From positions 1 to 64,000 of the forward strand of contig SFGJ01000007.1 in the NCBI GenBank assembly GCA_004557655.1: a DNA stretch of 64,000 nucleotides. The letters are read 5' to 3'. The notes beneath the pieces were generated by a model. It worked only from the letters and a program-made list of their open reading frames with translations, did no database searches and was not told the origin of the DNA. Positions 15,002-22,765 of this stretch are shown here, piece after piece. This DNA is from Clostridiales bacterium (GTDB lineage Bacteria > Bacillota > Clostridia > Oscillospirales > Oscillospiraceae). A program made the position numbers and the translations under genes. Numbering within the stretch: the stretch's first letter is position 1; each line of letters begins with the position of its first letter.

Positions 15002-15436
15002 TCATTCCCGGAGGAACTCCTCCAGTTGACTCTCTCCCAGCACGCGAATGCCGCTCTTTTCCAACAGTTCCGCCGCCACGCCGAAGCCGCCCGTCAGGGT
15101 ATGGGTAAAGGAGCCGTCATAGATTTCTCCCGCGCCGCAGGCAGGGCTGCGCTCCTTTAAAATAGCCACGGCACAGCCATAGAGCCGGGCAAGTTTCAAT
15201 ACTTCCTGTGCTCCCCGGTGATAGTTTTCCGTCACATCGGCTCCGCTTTCCGTAAAAACACCGTTTCCTTTGCGCTCCGCCGGAGGACGGGGCGTGGAGA
15301 GTCCGCCCAGGATCTCCGGGCAGACAGGGATGGCCGTATGCTTTTTCAGAAGTGCCGCCGCAAGAGGATGGACCTTACTCTGCCCGTCGTACCGGCAGGC
15401 CGTCCCCAACAGGCAGGCACTGACAAGGACGGTCAT
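15002..15436 (-). CDS. DUF523 family protein
   Basis: 144 aa small cytoplasmic protein of the DUF523 (YbbK-like) family. It has the family start LVSACLLGTACRYDG, the VCPEILGGL segment with conserved Cys, and the KERSPACGAGEIYDG motif. The conserved cysteines suggest metal or thiol chemistry, but no reaction is established. Its start overlaps the stop of the Nudix gene (ATGA), so the two are co-translated. Confidence 0.88.
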   Translation of the reverse strand: MTVLVSACLLGTACRYDGQSKVHPLAAALLKKHTAIPVCPEILGGLSTPRPPAERKGNGVFTESGADVTENYHRGAQEVLKLARLYGCAVAILKERSPACGAGEIYDGSFTHTLTGGFGVAAELLEKSGIRVLGESQLEEFLRE

Positions 15437-15903
15437 GGCGTGATCTCCTTCCCGTTCAGTGCGGCATAAGCAAGCCGTTCTCCCTCATAGCGCAGCTTCA
15501 GGGAAAAGAACGGCGTATCCTCCTCCAACAGCCGCAGGAATATCTTATCGCCCTCCCACTGGGGCAGTTCTTTCATTTTTTCCCGGCTGACCCACTCCAG
15601 CACACCCTCGTCACACTCCTTCAGCGTGCCGGTCCAGCCGGTGGCGGTATAGAGATGCATATACTCCGTTTCCCACTCATCGGAAACAAAGGTGATGATG
15701 CCCCGGTAGCGGTACTCCGTGAGAAAGAGGCCAGTCTCCTCCCACGCCTCCCGCAGCAGGCACTCCTCAGGGCTCTCATCCTCCTCAAACTTGCCGCCAA
15801 TGCCGATCCACTTGTCGTGGTTGAGATCGTTTTCCTTTTTGATCCGGTGCAGAAGCAGCACATCGTCCCCTCGCAGCACATAGCACAGGGTGGTATTTTT
15901 CAC
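15433..15903 (-). CDS. Nudix hydrolase (8-oxo-dGTP diphosphatase type)
   Basis: 156 aa. I chose the GTG at 15903 (MKNTTLCYVLRG) because GAGGAGG sits 7 bases before it; an upstream in-frame ATG (15924) has that same site inside its coding part. The Nudix box is GKFEEDESPEECLLREAWEETGL (given here as the family pattern GX5EX7REUXEEXGU, residues about 35-60). The family hydrolyses oxidised nucleotides such as 8-oxo-dGTP. This is thematically close to the 8-oxoguanine deaminase further right, though the two are not in one operon. Confidence 0.87.
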   Translation of the reverse strand: MKNTTLCYVLRGDDVLLLHRIKKENDLNHDKWIGIGGKFEEDESPEECLLREAWEETGLFLTEYRYRGIITFVSDEWETEYMHLYTATGWTGTLKECDEGVLEWVSREKMKELPQWEGDKIFLRLLEEDTPFFSLKLRYEGERLAYAALNGKEITP

Positions 15904-16001
15904 GGTGCATTCCTCCTCGCTCATATTGGGGTCAGTATACTACATTCTTTTGCATTTTGAAAGGGGATATGCTATACTTTTCGGCAAAGGAGAGATGCAG
16001 T

Positions 16002-16217
16002 ATGGAAACGATCCGTCCCGGCGTATACCGCCACTTTAAGGGAAATCTCTATCGTGTGCTGTTCACCGCCCGGCACAGTGAGACCTTGGAGGAAATGGTG
16101 GTCTATCAAGCTCTTTACGGCGAAAACGGCTGCTGGGTGCGGCCCGCCGCCATGTGGCAGGAGACCGTGGAGCGGGATGGCTACCGGGGCCCACGATTTT
16201 CATGGGTGGAGCCGTGA
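16002..16217 (+). CDS. DUF1653 domain protein
   Basis: 71 aa. The ATG follows AAAGGAGAG. The pattern RPGVYRHFKGNLYRVL ... HSETLEEMVVYQALYG is the DUF1653 family, a small beta-rich domain of unknown function often near repair or nucleotide-handling genes. Its TGA overlaps the possible GTG start of the next gene. Confidence 0.85.
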   Translation: METIRPGVYRHFKGNLYRVLFTARHSETLEEMVVYQALYGENGCWVRPAAMWQETVERDGYRGPRFSWVEP

Positions 16218-16729
16218 GAGAGTACACCGTCATTCGCTCCCGGCGGCGCACTATGGCCCTGCAGGTAACAAGGGACGCGCAGGTGGTGGTGCGCGCACCG
16301 GTGCACGCACCGCAGCAGGAGATACACCGCTTTGTGGCAGAGCACGAGGATTGGCTGCGCAAGCAGATCGCGCGGCAAGAGCAGCGGCTCTCATCCCACC
16401 CGCCCCGCTCCCGGGAGGAGCAGGAAACTCTGCGCCAGAAGGCGAAAGAAACTCTTCCGCCCCTGGTGCGGCAGTGGGCGCGGCAAATAGGCGTGGAGCC
16501 GGCCGGGGTGAAGATCACCTCTGCCCGGACACGGTTCGGAAGCTGCAGCGGGAAAAACAGCCTGTGCTTTTCCCTGTACCTCATGGAGTACCCGCCGGAT
16601 GCCATCGAAGCAGTGGTGGTGCATGAGCTGGCCCACATCCGGCATAAAAACCACGGACCCGGGTTTTACGCCCTGATACGGCAGGTAATGCCGGATTATG
16701 ACGCGAGAATCAAAACGCTGAGGCAATGA
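16202..16729 (+). CDS. YgjP/SprT-like zinc metallopeptidase
   Basis: 175 aa from ATG 16202; a GTG at 16214 that overlaps the previous stop (GTGA) is an equally possible start. The N-terminal half is the basic YgjP-type domain (YTVIRSRRRTMALQV), followed by the segment TRFGSCSGKNSLCFS and the zinc motif VVHELAHIRHKNHGPGF with the HExxH signature. This is the DUF45 (WLM-like) family. Bacterial substrates are unknown. The gene is coupled to the DUF1653 gene and ends at a strong terminator. Confidence 0.85.
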   Translation: MGGAVREYTVIRSRRRTMALQVTRDAQVVVRAPVHAPQQEIHRFVAEHEDWLRKQIARQEQRLSSHPPRSREEQETLRQKAKETLPPLVRQWARQIGVEPAGVKITSARTRFGSCSGKNSLCFSLYLMEYPPDAIEAVVVHELAHIRHKNHGPGFYALIRQVMPDYDARIKTLRQ

Positions 16730-16730
16730 C

Positions 16731-16777
16731 AAGGCTCCCTCCTGCCCGATACAGTGTATCGGGCAGGAGGGAGCCTT
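16731..16777 (+). terminator. Intrinsic terminator
   Basis: A perfect stem of about 21 bp (AAGGCTCCCTCCTGCCCGAT and its complement) followed by TTTTGTT, directly after the metallopeptidase stop. Confidence 0.9.
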
Positions 16778-16860
16778 TTGTTAATCGGTCAACTCTTTAT
16801 TCTCTGAGTGCAGCCGCGCACTTCATAAACCCCGCCGGGCAGACGCCCGTTCCCTTTTGC

Positions 16861-17406
16861 TTAAAACCGGTAGCTTCTGTACTCCGTGCCGTCCAGTTCC
16901 TTGAACACGGCACCACAGTCATCCAGCAGGATATAGCCCCGGCGCTGCTGCTCATCCTTGGGCAGAGACACGGAGCCGGGATTGAGGTACAAAAAATCCG
17001 GGTACACATCACAGGCCGGCACATGGGTATGGCCGGCAAGCAGGACACCGCCCTTGGCCAGGGGAGGGAGCTTCTCCGGGCTATACACATCGCCGTGGGT
17101 GACGAAAACCAGCCTTTCCCCAACCTGTAAAAGCATATAGTCCGCCAGCACCGGGAACTGCAGCACCATCTGGTCCACCGCCGCCTCGCAGTTGCCGCGG
17201 ACGGCAGCGATGTGATCCCGATACCCATTCAGCAAACGGATGCACTCCTTGGGGTCATGGCCCTCCGGCAGAGGATTGCGGGGGCCGTGGTACAAAATGT
17301 CACCCAGCAGCAGAATTTTATCAGCCTTTTCCCGTTCAAATGCCTCCAAAACCTTGCGGCAGGCCGTGGCGCTGCCGTGGAGGTCGGACATGACCAGCCA
17401 CCTCAT
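16861..17406 (-). CDS. yfcE: YfcE-like phosphodiesterase
   Basis: 181 aa calcineurin-like metallophosphoesterase. Metal-binding motifs appear in order: MSDLHG (residue 6), LLGDILYHGPRNPLPEGH, VRGNCEAAVD, FVTHGD and LAGHTHVP. This matches YfcE, which cleaves model phosphodiesters; the natural substrate is not known. Its start overlaps the stop of the aminotransferase gene by 4 bases, so the two are co-transcribed. Confidence 0.88.
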   Translation of the reverse strand: MRWLVMSDLHGSATACRKVLEAFEREKADKILLLGDILYHGPRNPLPEGHDPKECIRLLNGYRDHIAAVRGNCEAAVDQMVLQFPVLADYMLLQVGERLVFVTHGDVYSPEKLPPLAKGGVLLAGHTHVPACDVYPDFLYLNPGSVSLPKDEQQRRGYILLDDCGAVFKELDGTEYRSYRF

Positions 17407-18677
17407 ACGCCCAGTTTCTCCAGAGCGGCCAGCTTCACGCAGTTACAGAAAATGGCGATGGCCTGCTCCAGCTCCTCCACAGGGGGCAGCGTGGGAGCAA
17501 TGCGGATATTGGAATCCCGGGGATCCACCCCATAGGGGAAGGTGGCACCGGCGCCGGTCATGGTGACACCCGCCTCCTTACACAGGGCCAGAGCGCGCTT
17601 GGCGGTGCCGGGCATAGCGTCATAGGACACGAAGTAACCGCCCACGGGGCGCCTCCATGAGCCGATGCCCAGAGGGGCTATCTCCCTGTCCAGAGCGTCC
17701 AGCACGGCGTGGAACTTGGGACGCAGGATGGCGGCGTGACGCCGCATCAAGGCCAGCGTATGCTCCTTATTCTGCAGGTACTTCACATGGCGGAGCTGGT
17801 TGATCTTGTCAAAGCCGATGGTCTGGATGTTGATAAGGGGAACAAGATAGGCCAGATTCTTTTCGCTGGTGGCCATGACGCCCACGCCCGCGCCGGGGAA
17901 GGTCACCTTGCTGGTGGAGGCGAACTCATAGACCATGTCGGCGTTGCCGTTCTCCGCGCAGAGGGAGAGAATATCCGCAAAGGGCACGAACGCACCCTCA
18001 AACTCATGGATGCAGTAGGCGTTGTCCCACATGAGCATGAAGTCCGGCGCAGCGGGCTTCATGGAGGCAATGCGGCGGATGGTCTCGTCGGAATACACAA
18101 CGCCCTCGGGATTGGAGTACTTGGGAACATTCCACATACCCTTCACGGCGGGATCCTTGATAAGCGCCTCCACCATGTCCATGTCGGGGCCGTATGCGGT
18201 CATGGGGACGGTGATAAGCTCCATGCCGAAGGAGGCTGTGACCTTAAAATGGCGGTCATAGCCGGGGGCGGGGCAGAGCCACTTCACCTTTTCCAGCTTG
18301 CTCCAGGGCTTGTCGGAATGGAGAAGACCATTGGTGTACGCCTTGGCAATAACGTCATACATGAGCTGCAGACTTGCGTTGCCGCCTACAAAGCACTGCT
18401 CCGGTTTGCAGCCCAGTATGTCGGCAAACAGCTCCTTGGCCGCGGGCAGACCATCCACATTGCCATAGTTGCGGCTGTCGATGCCGTCGCAGATAAAGTC
18501 CTCGGGCTTCACAAGAATATTGCACAGGTCGGTGACCATATCCAGCTGCTCTTTGCCGGGCTTGCCCCGGGCCATGTTCAGCTTCAGCCCCAGTGCCTTT
18601 TGTTTTTCGTAGTCCGCCAGCACAGCGGAATATTCCGCCTTGCGCTGCTGAGCGGTCATGTCCGTATATTTTATCAT
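17403..18677 (-). CDS. PLP-dependent aminotransferase (MocR-like aminotransferase family)
   Basis: 424 aa cytoplasmic fold-type I enzyme. The ATG at 18677 lies 8 bases after GGAGG; an ATG two codons earlier is too close to it. The N-terminal signature LNMARGKPGKEQLD, the SRNYGNVDGLPAAKEL segment, the MWDNAYCIHEF segment with the Asp that contacts PLP, and the PLP lysine in FASTSKVTFPGAGVG are typical of the PF12897 aspartate/alanine aminotransferase family. The exact amino donor is uncertain. It forms an operon with yfcE. Confidence 0.87.
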   Translation of the reverse strand: MIKYTDMTAQQRKAEYSAVLADYEKQKALGLKLNMARGKPGKEQLDMVTDLCNILVKPEDFICDGIDSRNYGNVDGLPAAKELFADILGCKPEQCFVGGNASLQLMYDVIAKAYTNGLLHSDKPWSKLEKVKWLCPAPGYDRHFKVTASFGMELITVPMTAYGPDMDMVEALIKDPAVKGMWNVPKYSNPEGVVYSDETIRRIASMKPAAPDFMLMWDNAYCIHEFEGAFVPFADILSLCAENGNADMVYEFASTSKVTFPGAGVGVMATSEKNLAYLVPLINIQTIGFDKINQLRHVKYLQNKEHTLALMRRHAAILRPKFHAVLDALDREIAPLGIGSWRRPVGGYFVSYDAMPGTAKRALALCKEAGVTMTGAGATFPYGVDPRDSNIRIAPTLPPVEELEQAIAIFCNCVKLAALEKLGV

Positions 18678-18764
18678 TTGCATTTCCTCCTTTGCAGAAT
18701 TATTTTCCATCATTATATCATGGGCAAAAAAGTGCCGCAAGGGATAAAAGCCACAGACTTTTCC

Positions 18765-19592
18765 TCACTTTTGCCCCATGAAATATATATCTTCACGCCG
18801 GGCACGCAGGATCGGAAGCTGACGGCGCACCGATTCCACCCGATGAAGATCCAGAGAAATTATCGAAATCTCCTCCTCCGCCCCACATTGATGCAGGACG
18901 CTGCCCCAGGGGTCGCAGACGATGGAATGGCCCCAGGCCACATAGGTCTCCGACTCGCTGCGGGCAGGGGATGTGCCCACGGTAAAAAGCTGGTTATCCA
19001 CCGCCCGCTGCCGAAACAGCAGCTCCCAGTGGGCGGGACCGGTGGTCATATTGAAGGCCGCCGGAACAAAAATCACCCTTGCGCCCCGCAAAGCCATCAG
19101 CCTGGCCAGTTCTTCAAACCGCAGGTCGAAGCAAATGCAAAGGCCCATCTTCCCCCAGGGGGTGTCGAACACAGTGATCTCTCCTCCCGGGGAAAGTGTA
19201 TCAGACTCCCGGAAGGTCTGGCCACCCTCCACAGAGATGTCAAACAAATGCATTTTTCGGTGGCGGGCCACCTGACCGCCGGCACTGTCATAAACAAACG
19301 AGGTGTTATAGACCCGGTTCCCCTCCAGTTCGGGAATGGATCCCCCCACAATCCAAATGCCCAGCTCAGCGGCAAGGGCAGAAAGCGCCCTCTGGGCAGG
19401 GCCGCCCTGCTCCTCCCCATAGGGGCGGAAGGCGCCGTTTTCGTACGGGCAGCAGAACATCTCCGGCAGCATCACAAACTCCGCTCTCTGCTCCGCCGCC
19501 CGGCGGATCAGGCGGCAGGCCGCGGCAATATTCTCCGCCTTGTCCCGGGTCACCCGCATCTGGACCTGAGCGACCGTGAGTGTATGTTTCAT
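18765..19592 (-). CDS. Carbon-nitrogen hydrolase (nitrilase superfamily, omega-amidase-like)
   Basis: 275 aa. The catalytic triad is visible: Glu in VMLPEMFCCPYE, Lys in RHRKMHLFDI, and Cys in LCICFDLRFEE. The overall pattern (TFRESDTLSPGGE, IFVPAAFNMTTGPAHWE) is closest to the Nit2/omega-amidase branch, which deamidates 2-oxoglutaramate or 2-oxosuccinamate. The start follows AGGAGGAG. The gene lies 12 bases after the Smr gene on the same strand. An aminotransferase is its neighbour downstream, which would fit omega-amidase work since transamination of glutamine makes the substrate. Confidence 0.85.
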   Translation of the reverse strand: MKHTLTVAQVQMRVTRDKAENIAAACRLIRRAAEQRAEFVMLPEMFCCPYENGAFRPYGEEQGGPAQRALSALAAELGIWIVGGSIPELEGNRVYNTSFVYDSAGGQVARHRKMHLFDISVEGGQTFRESDTLSPGGEITVFDTPWGKMGLCICFDLRFEELARLMALRGARVIFVPAAFNMTTGPAHWELLFRQRAVDNQLFTVGTSPARSESETYVAWGHSIVCDPWGSVLHQCGAEEEISIISLDLHRVESVRRQLPILRARREDIYFMGQK

Positions 19593-19604
19593 CCCATGCT
19601 CCTC

Positions 19605-19850
19605 CTATAATTCCCGCAGCACCAGATCGGTGGTGCCGCCGTCAGCGCCGGCTTCCAGCCGGATGACCTTTGGATGGTGGGCATACTCCGAGCGGATCAT
19701 GTCCCGCAGTGCCGTGCCGCCATGGAAGCCGTGGATGCAGCGAATGCGGTAGGTGCCGCCCCTGGCACGGCGCAGCGCGGCGTCCAGAGCCACACGGGCC
19801 TGGTAGGTATTTTTTCCGTGGAGGTCCAGCTTGACTATGCTCTCATACAT
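19605..19850 (-). CDS. Smr domain protein
   Basis: 81 aa, a stand-alone Smr domain with the LDLHGKNTYQAR start motif, the IRCIHGFHGG segment and a C-terminal GATD-like GGTTDLVL. Smr domains are nicking or RNA-cleaving endonuclease domains found at the C-terminus of MutS2. It is probably co-transcribed with the nitrilase gene. Confidence 0.85.
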   Translation of the reverse strand: MYESIVKLDLHGKNTYQARVALDAALRRARGGTYRIRCIHGFHGGTALRDMIRSEYAHHPKVIRLEAGADGGTTDLVLREL

Positions 19851-19948
19851 GGCGCCACTCCCCTTTCCTCATTATTCTATCCTGAAATCGTTGAATTTTC
19901 AACTGCCTGCTGGTATAATCAGGGTATACTATTGGCAAGAGGTGCTGT

Positions 19949-20413
19949 ATGCGGATCTTGGTTTTATCGGATTCACACGGGAATGTGGATAATATGATCC
20001 GGTGTGTGGACCTGGCCGAGCCGGGCGCCATTTTGCATTTGGGGGACTGCCGGCACGATGCCGAAGCGCTGCACCGGCATTATCCGGGTATCCCCATGCA
20101 GTGCGTGCCGGGAAACTGTGACTGGGGCGCCGTGGATGCGCCGGAGGTGCTGACGGAGTACGGCGGCGTGCGGATATTGATGATGCACGGCCACACAAGG
20201 CATGTGAAAGCAGGCGCCATGTCCGCTGTTTACGCCGCACGGGAGATGGGCGCGCAGATCCTGCTCTATGGGCATACCCATCAGCCTCTGGTGGATTTTG
20301 ACGGAACACTGTGGGTGATGAATCCCGGCTCTGTAGGCAGAGGGTCCCCCTGCACCTACGGCATCATCACCATTACAAAGGATAAGGTGGACTGCTCCAC
20401 CTATCGGATCTGA
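19949..20413 (+). CDS. YfcE/MJ0936-type metallophosphoesterase
   Basis: 154 aa with the full set of metal motifs: LVLSDSHGN, LHLGDCRHDAE, CVPGNCDWG, LMMHGHTRHV and LLYGHTHQPL. It is a short single-domain phosphodiesterase of the YsnB/MJ0936 group. The start follows AAGAGG. It is a second, divergent paralogue of the gene at 16,861. Confidence 0.87.
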   Translation: MRILVLSDSHGNVDNMIRCVDLAEPGAILHLGDCRHDAEALHRHYPGIPMQCVPGNCDWGAVDAPEVLTEYGGVRILMMHGHTRHVKAGAMSAVYAAREMGAQILLYGHTHQPLVDFDGTLWVMNPGSVGRGSPCTYGIITITKDKVDCSTYRI

Positions 20414-20435
20414 AATTAAATAAGGGGGCAATACA

Positions 20436-21080
20436 ATGTCCGGCCTGCAGCTATCGGCACTGCTGCTGTTTTTACTGAACACCGTGGGACTGCTGCTGCA
20501 CTCCCAGCTCATTCCTAAGGGACATATCCGGGCGGGTATGTTCTGCTTTTATACCAACCAGAGCAACCTCCTGTTAACGATATATGAGCTGCTGCTGTTT
20601 TGCGCCGGATTTGCGCCAGGCAGACGAATGTGGGCCATTTTGACGGATGTGCGCCTCTCCTGCGCCATGGCTCTGTATATCTGGGTGACACACCTGGTCT
20701 ATCAGTTCATTTTGGTGCCCTATGAAAAGCGGAAGGGGCAGAAATTCGCGGACTTTGGCGGAAGCTTCGGAAATATCTGCGTGCATTACCTTATGCCGCT
20801 GCTGGTGGTTGGGCAATGGCTGTTTCTGGCGGACAAAACGGGGCTGTCCCTGCTGTGTGCCGTGTGGTGGCTGATACTGCCCCTGGCCTACACCGTTTAC
20901 GCGCTGCTGCGGGCCACAAGCGGCAAGCCCATCGGACACACGGGGCTGCTGTACCCCTATCCGTTCATGGATCTGCCTTCTCTTGGCTGGGGAAAATTTT
21001 TACGAAATTCCGCAGTGCTTCTGGTGCTTTTCTTCCTGCTGGGCTGTGTTCTGGTGGGCCTGGGATTCCTGCTGCGATAA
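20436..21080 (+). CDS. Pr6Pr family membrane protein
   Basis: 214 aa with six hydrophobic segments. Patterns such as FYTNQSNLL, WVTHLVYQFILVP, FGNICVHYLMPLLVVGQW and LLYPYPFMDLPSLGWGKF are those of the Pr6Pr (FAR-17a/AIG1-like) integral membrane family, related to hydrolases of fatty-acid esters of hydroxy fatty acids. Function in bacteria is unknown. AAGGGGG precedes the ATG, and a terminator follows directly. Confidence 0.8.
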   Translation: MSGLQLSALLLFLLNTVGLLLHSQLIPKGHIRAGMFCFYTNQSNLLLTIYELLLFCAGFAPGRRMWAILTDVRLSCAMALYIWVTHLVYQFILVPYEKRKGQKFADFGGSFGNICVHYLMPLLVVGQWLFLADKTGLSLLCAVWWLILPLAYTVYALLRATSGKPIGHTGLLYPYPFMDLPSLGWGKFLRNSAVLLVLFFLLGCVLVGLGFLLR

Positions 21081-21112
21081 AAAAATGTCTGCCCAAGGCA
21101 GACATTTTTTTA
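21080..21112 (+). terminator. Bidirectional intrinsic terminator
   Basis: AATGTCTGCC pairs with GGCAGACATT over a 3-base loop, flanked by A and T tracts. It serves the converging Pr6Pr and yqeB genes. Confidence 0.85.
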
Positions 21113-21907
21113 ATTCAGATCGGGCAGACAGCCGAAATGCAGCAGGGCCTCCAGCACGCCGCCGCCTACGGACAGGGCTTTATCCGAAGCCTGCAGGCAA
21201 TGCTCCGGTTTGCAGCGGGGGTCGATGTCTCCGCATTTCATGCCCTCCGCCACGGTGAGCCCTCCCTGCAGCAGGCCCCGCAGGCAGCCGTCAATGGTGC
21301 AGAGCATGGGAACGCCGTTCACGACTGCCGCCACCTCGCCCTTTTTCACAAGCCGACCTATCTCCATTTTCGGCTCAAATACGCCCTCCGCCGGCGCACG
21401 AAGCACCCGCTCGGCGCCGTAGCCGCCGATGATGCCGGGAATGCCTGTATTGGGAATAGGCGTGCCGCTGTACAGCACCCGGCCCAAAGTATGCCCTCGC
21501 ATGGTCTCCACGGCGGCGTGGCAATCTTCCCCGGCCGTGAAGCCCGGGCCGACACCGATGACCACCGGGGCATTGTCAAGGGCAGTGCCCAGATTGCGCT
21601 TGGCCAAAATGGCGTCCACCACCGCAGACGGCCCCAGCGCAGGCAGCATTGCGCACTCCGGATCCGGCAGCACGGCAATTACGCCGGAGGCGGCAAGAGC
21701 CAGCGCATCCTGCGCCGAAGCAGCCCGAACAGCCTCCACATCCTCTACCCGCACCCGACCCAGACGGATAGCCTCAGAAAAGCAAACCGTGCGGCGGATG
21801 GAGGTGGGCTGAGGCAGATCCGTCATAATGATGCGATATCCCGAACGGTGCAGACGCAGGGCGATGCCTGTTGCAATGTCCCCCGCTCCGCGAATGAGAA
21901 CTGCCAT
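21110..21907 (-). CDS. yqeB: Selenium-dependent molybdenum hydroxylase system protein YqeB
   Basis: 265 aa protein of the EF2563/YqeB family, found only with selenium-dependent molybdenum hydroxylases such as xanthine dehydrogenase. An N-terminal Rossmann-like motif (LIRGAGDIATGIALRL) resembles the XdhC family that inserts sulfur or selenium in the Mo cofactor. Further conserved pieces are IGVGPGFTAGEDCHAAVETMRGH and GIIGGYGAERVLRAP. It is divergent from yqeC, its usual partner. The hydroxylase is not in the window, but the purine-catabolism genes to the right would need one. Confidence 0.9.
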   Translation of the reverse strand: MAVLIRGAGDIATGIALRLHRSGYRIIMTDLPQPTSIRRTVCFSEAIRLGRVRVEDVEAVRAASAQDALALAASGVIAVLPDPECAMLPALGPSAVVDAILAKRNLGTALDNAPVVIGVGPGFTAGEDCHAAVETMRGHTLGRVLYSGTPIPNTGIPGIIGGYGAERVLRAPAEGVFEPKMEIGRLVKKGEVAAVVNGVPMLCTIDGCLRGLLQGGLTVAEGMKCGDIDPRCKPEHCLQASDKALSVGGGVLEALLHFGCLPDLN

Positions 21908-22037
21908 TTCTCTCTACCTGCCTTCCTGATTCTCCGCGAAGAATAATCCTGTGGCTATTCTATCCGCTTCGGCGCCAACTGTCAACTGGACAAGGGGCAA
22001 TTTCTGGGGTATACTATGGGCTAAAGGAGGGGTCAGG

Positions 22038-22709
22038 ATGGAGCTTCAGCCCATATTGGGCATCAAAAAAGGCGTGACCGCCGTCATAGGCAGCGGCGGA
22101 AAATCCACCCTGCTGCACACCCTGGCGCAGGAACTGCCGGGACGGATACTTCTGTGTACCAGTACCCACTTCATGCCCTATGATGATCTGCCCACTCTTA
22201 CCGAGCCTACGGAGGAAATGCTGCGGCAGGCATTTACTGCCGGCAGAGTCGTATGCGCCGGACGGGAGACCGCCAAAGGAAAGCTGACGGACTGCGGCCT
22301 TCCCTATGAGATTTTGGCGGACCTTGCCGACTATGTATTGGTGGAGGCGGACGGTTCCCGCCGCTTTCCCTTAAAGGCCCATGCCCCCCATGAGCCGGTC
22401 ATTCCCGGAAACTGCCGCCGGGTTGTATGCGTGGTGGGTCTGTCGGGCCTGCATCGCCCGGTGCGCGAAGCCGTGCATCGGCCGGAAATATTCTGCCCCC
22501 ACACCGGATGCACACCGGAGGACGAGGTGACGGCGGAATTGGTGGCCCGGGGACTGATAAAAGAGCATTTGGCTGACACATATCTCCTGAATCAAATGGA
22601 AAACGAAACCGCTTTGCAGGATGCGAAAATCATAGCATCCGCTCTCAAAAGTCAGGGCTGCCGGGTGATCGGCGGAAGTCAGCGAAACAGGGAATACAAG
22701 CTATTATGA
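22038..22709 (+). CDS. yqeC: Selenium cofactor biosynthesis protein YqeC
   Basis: 223 aa. The start at 22038 follows AAAGGAGG. It has a P-loop (VIGSGGKSTLLHTLAQEL), the TSTHF segment, the motif DYVLVEADGSRRFPLKAHAPHEPVIP typical of the family, and VVGLSGLHRPV. YqeC is a putative nucleotide-binding protein needed for the labile selenium cofactor of molybdenum hydroxylases. It is divergent from yqeB with a 130-bp shared control region. Confidence 0.9.
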   Translation: MELQPILGIKKGVTAVIGSGGKSTLLHTLAQELPGRILLCTSTHFMPYDDLPTLTEPTEEMLRQAFTAGRVVCAGRETAKGKLTDCGLPYEILADLADYVLVEADGSRRFPLKAHAPHEPVIPGNCRRVVCVVGLSGLHRPVREAVHRPEIFCPHTGCTPEDEVTAELVARGLIKEHLADTYLLNQMENETALQDAKIIASALKSQGCRVIGGSQRNREYKLL

Positions 22710-22711
22710 AT

Positions 22712-22750
22712 AAAAAGCAGCCGCCGCGGGATTCTCCCGCGGCGGCTGCT
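22712..22750 (-). terminator. Intrinsic terminator of the anti-sigma gene
   Basis: A 16-bp GC-rich stem (AGCAGCCGCCGCGGGA and its complement, loop of 3) followed on the minus strand by TTTTTA. It sits between the converging yqeC and rsgI-like genes. Confidence 0.85.
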
Positions 22751-22765
22751 CTGTGTATAGCAGTT

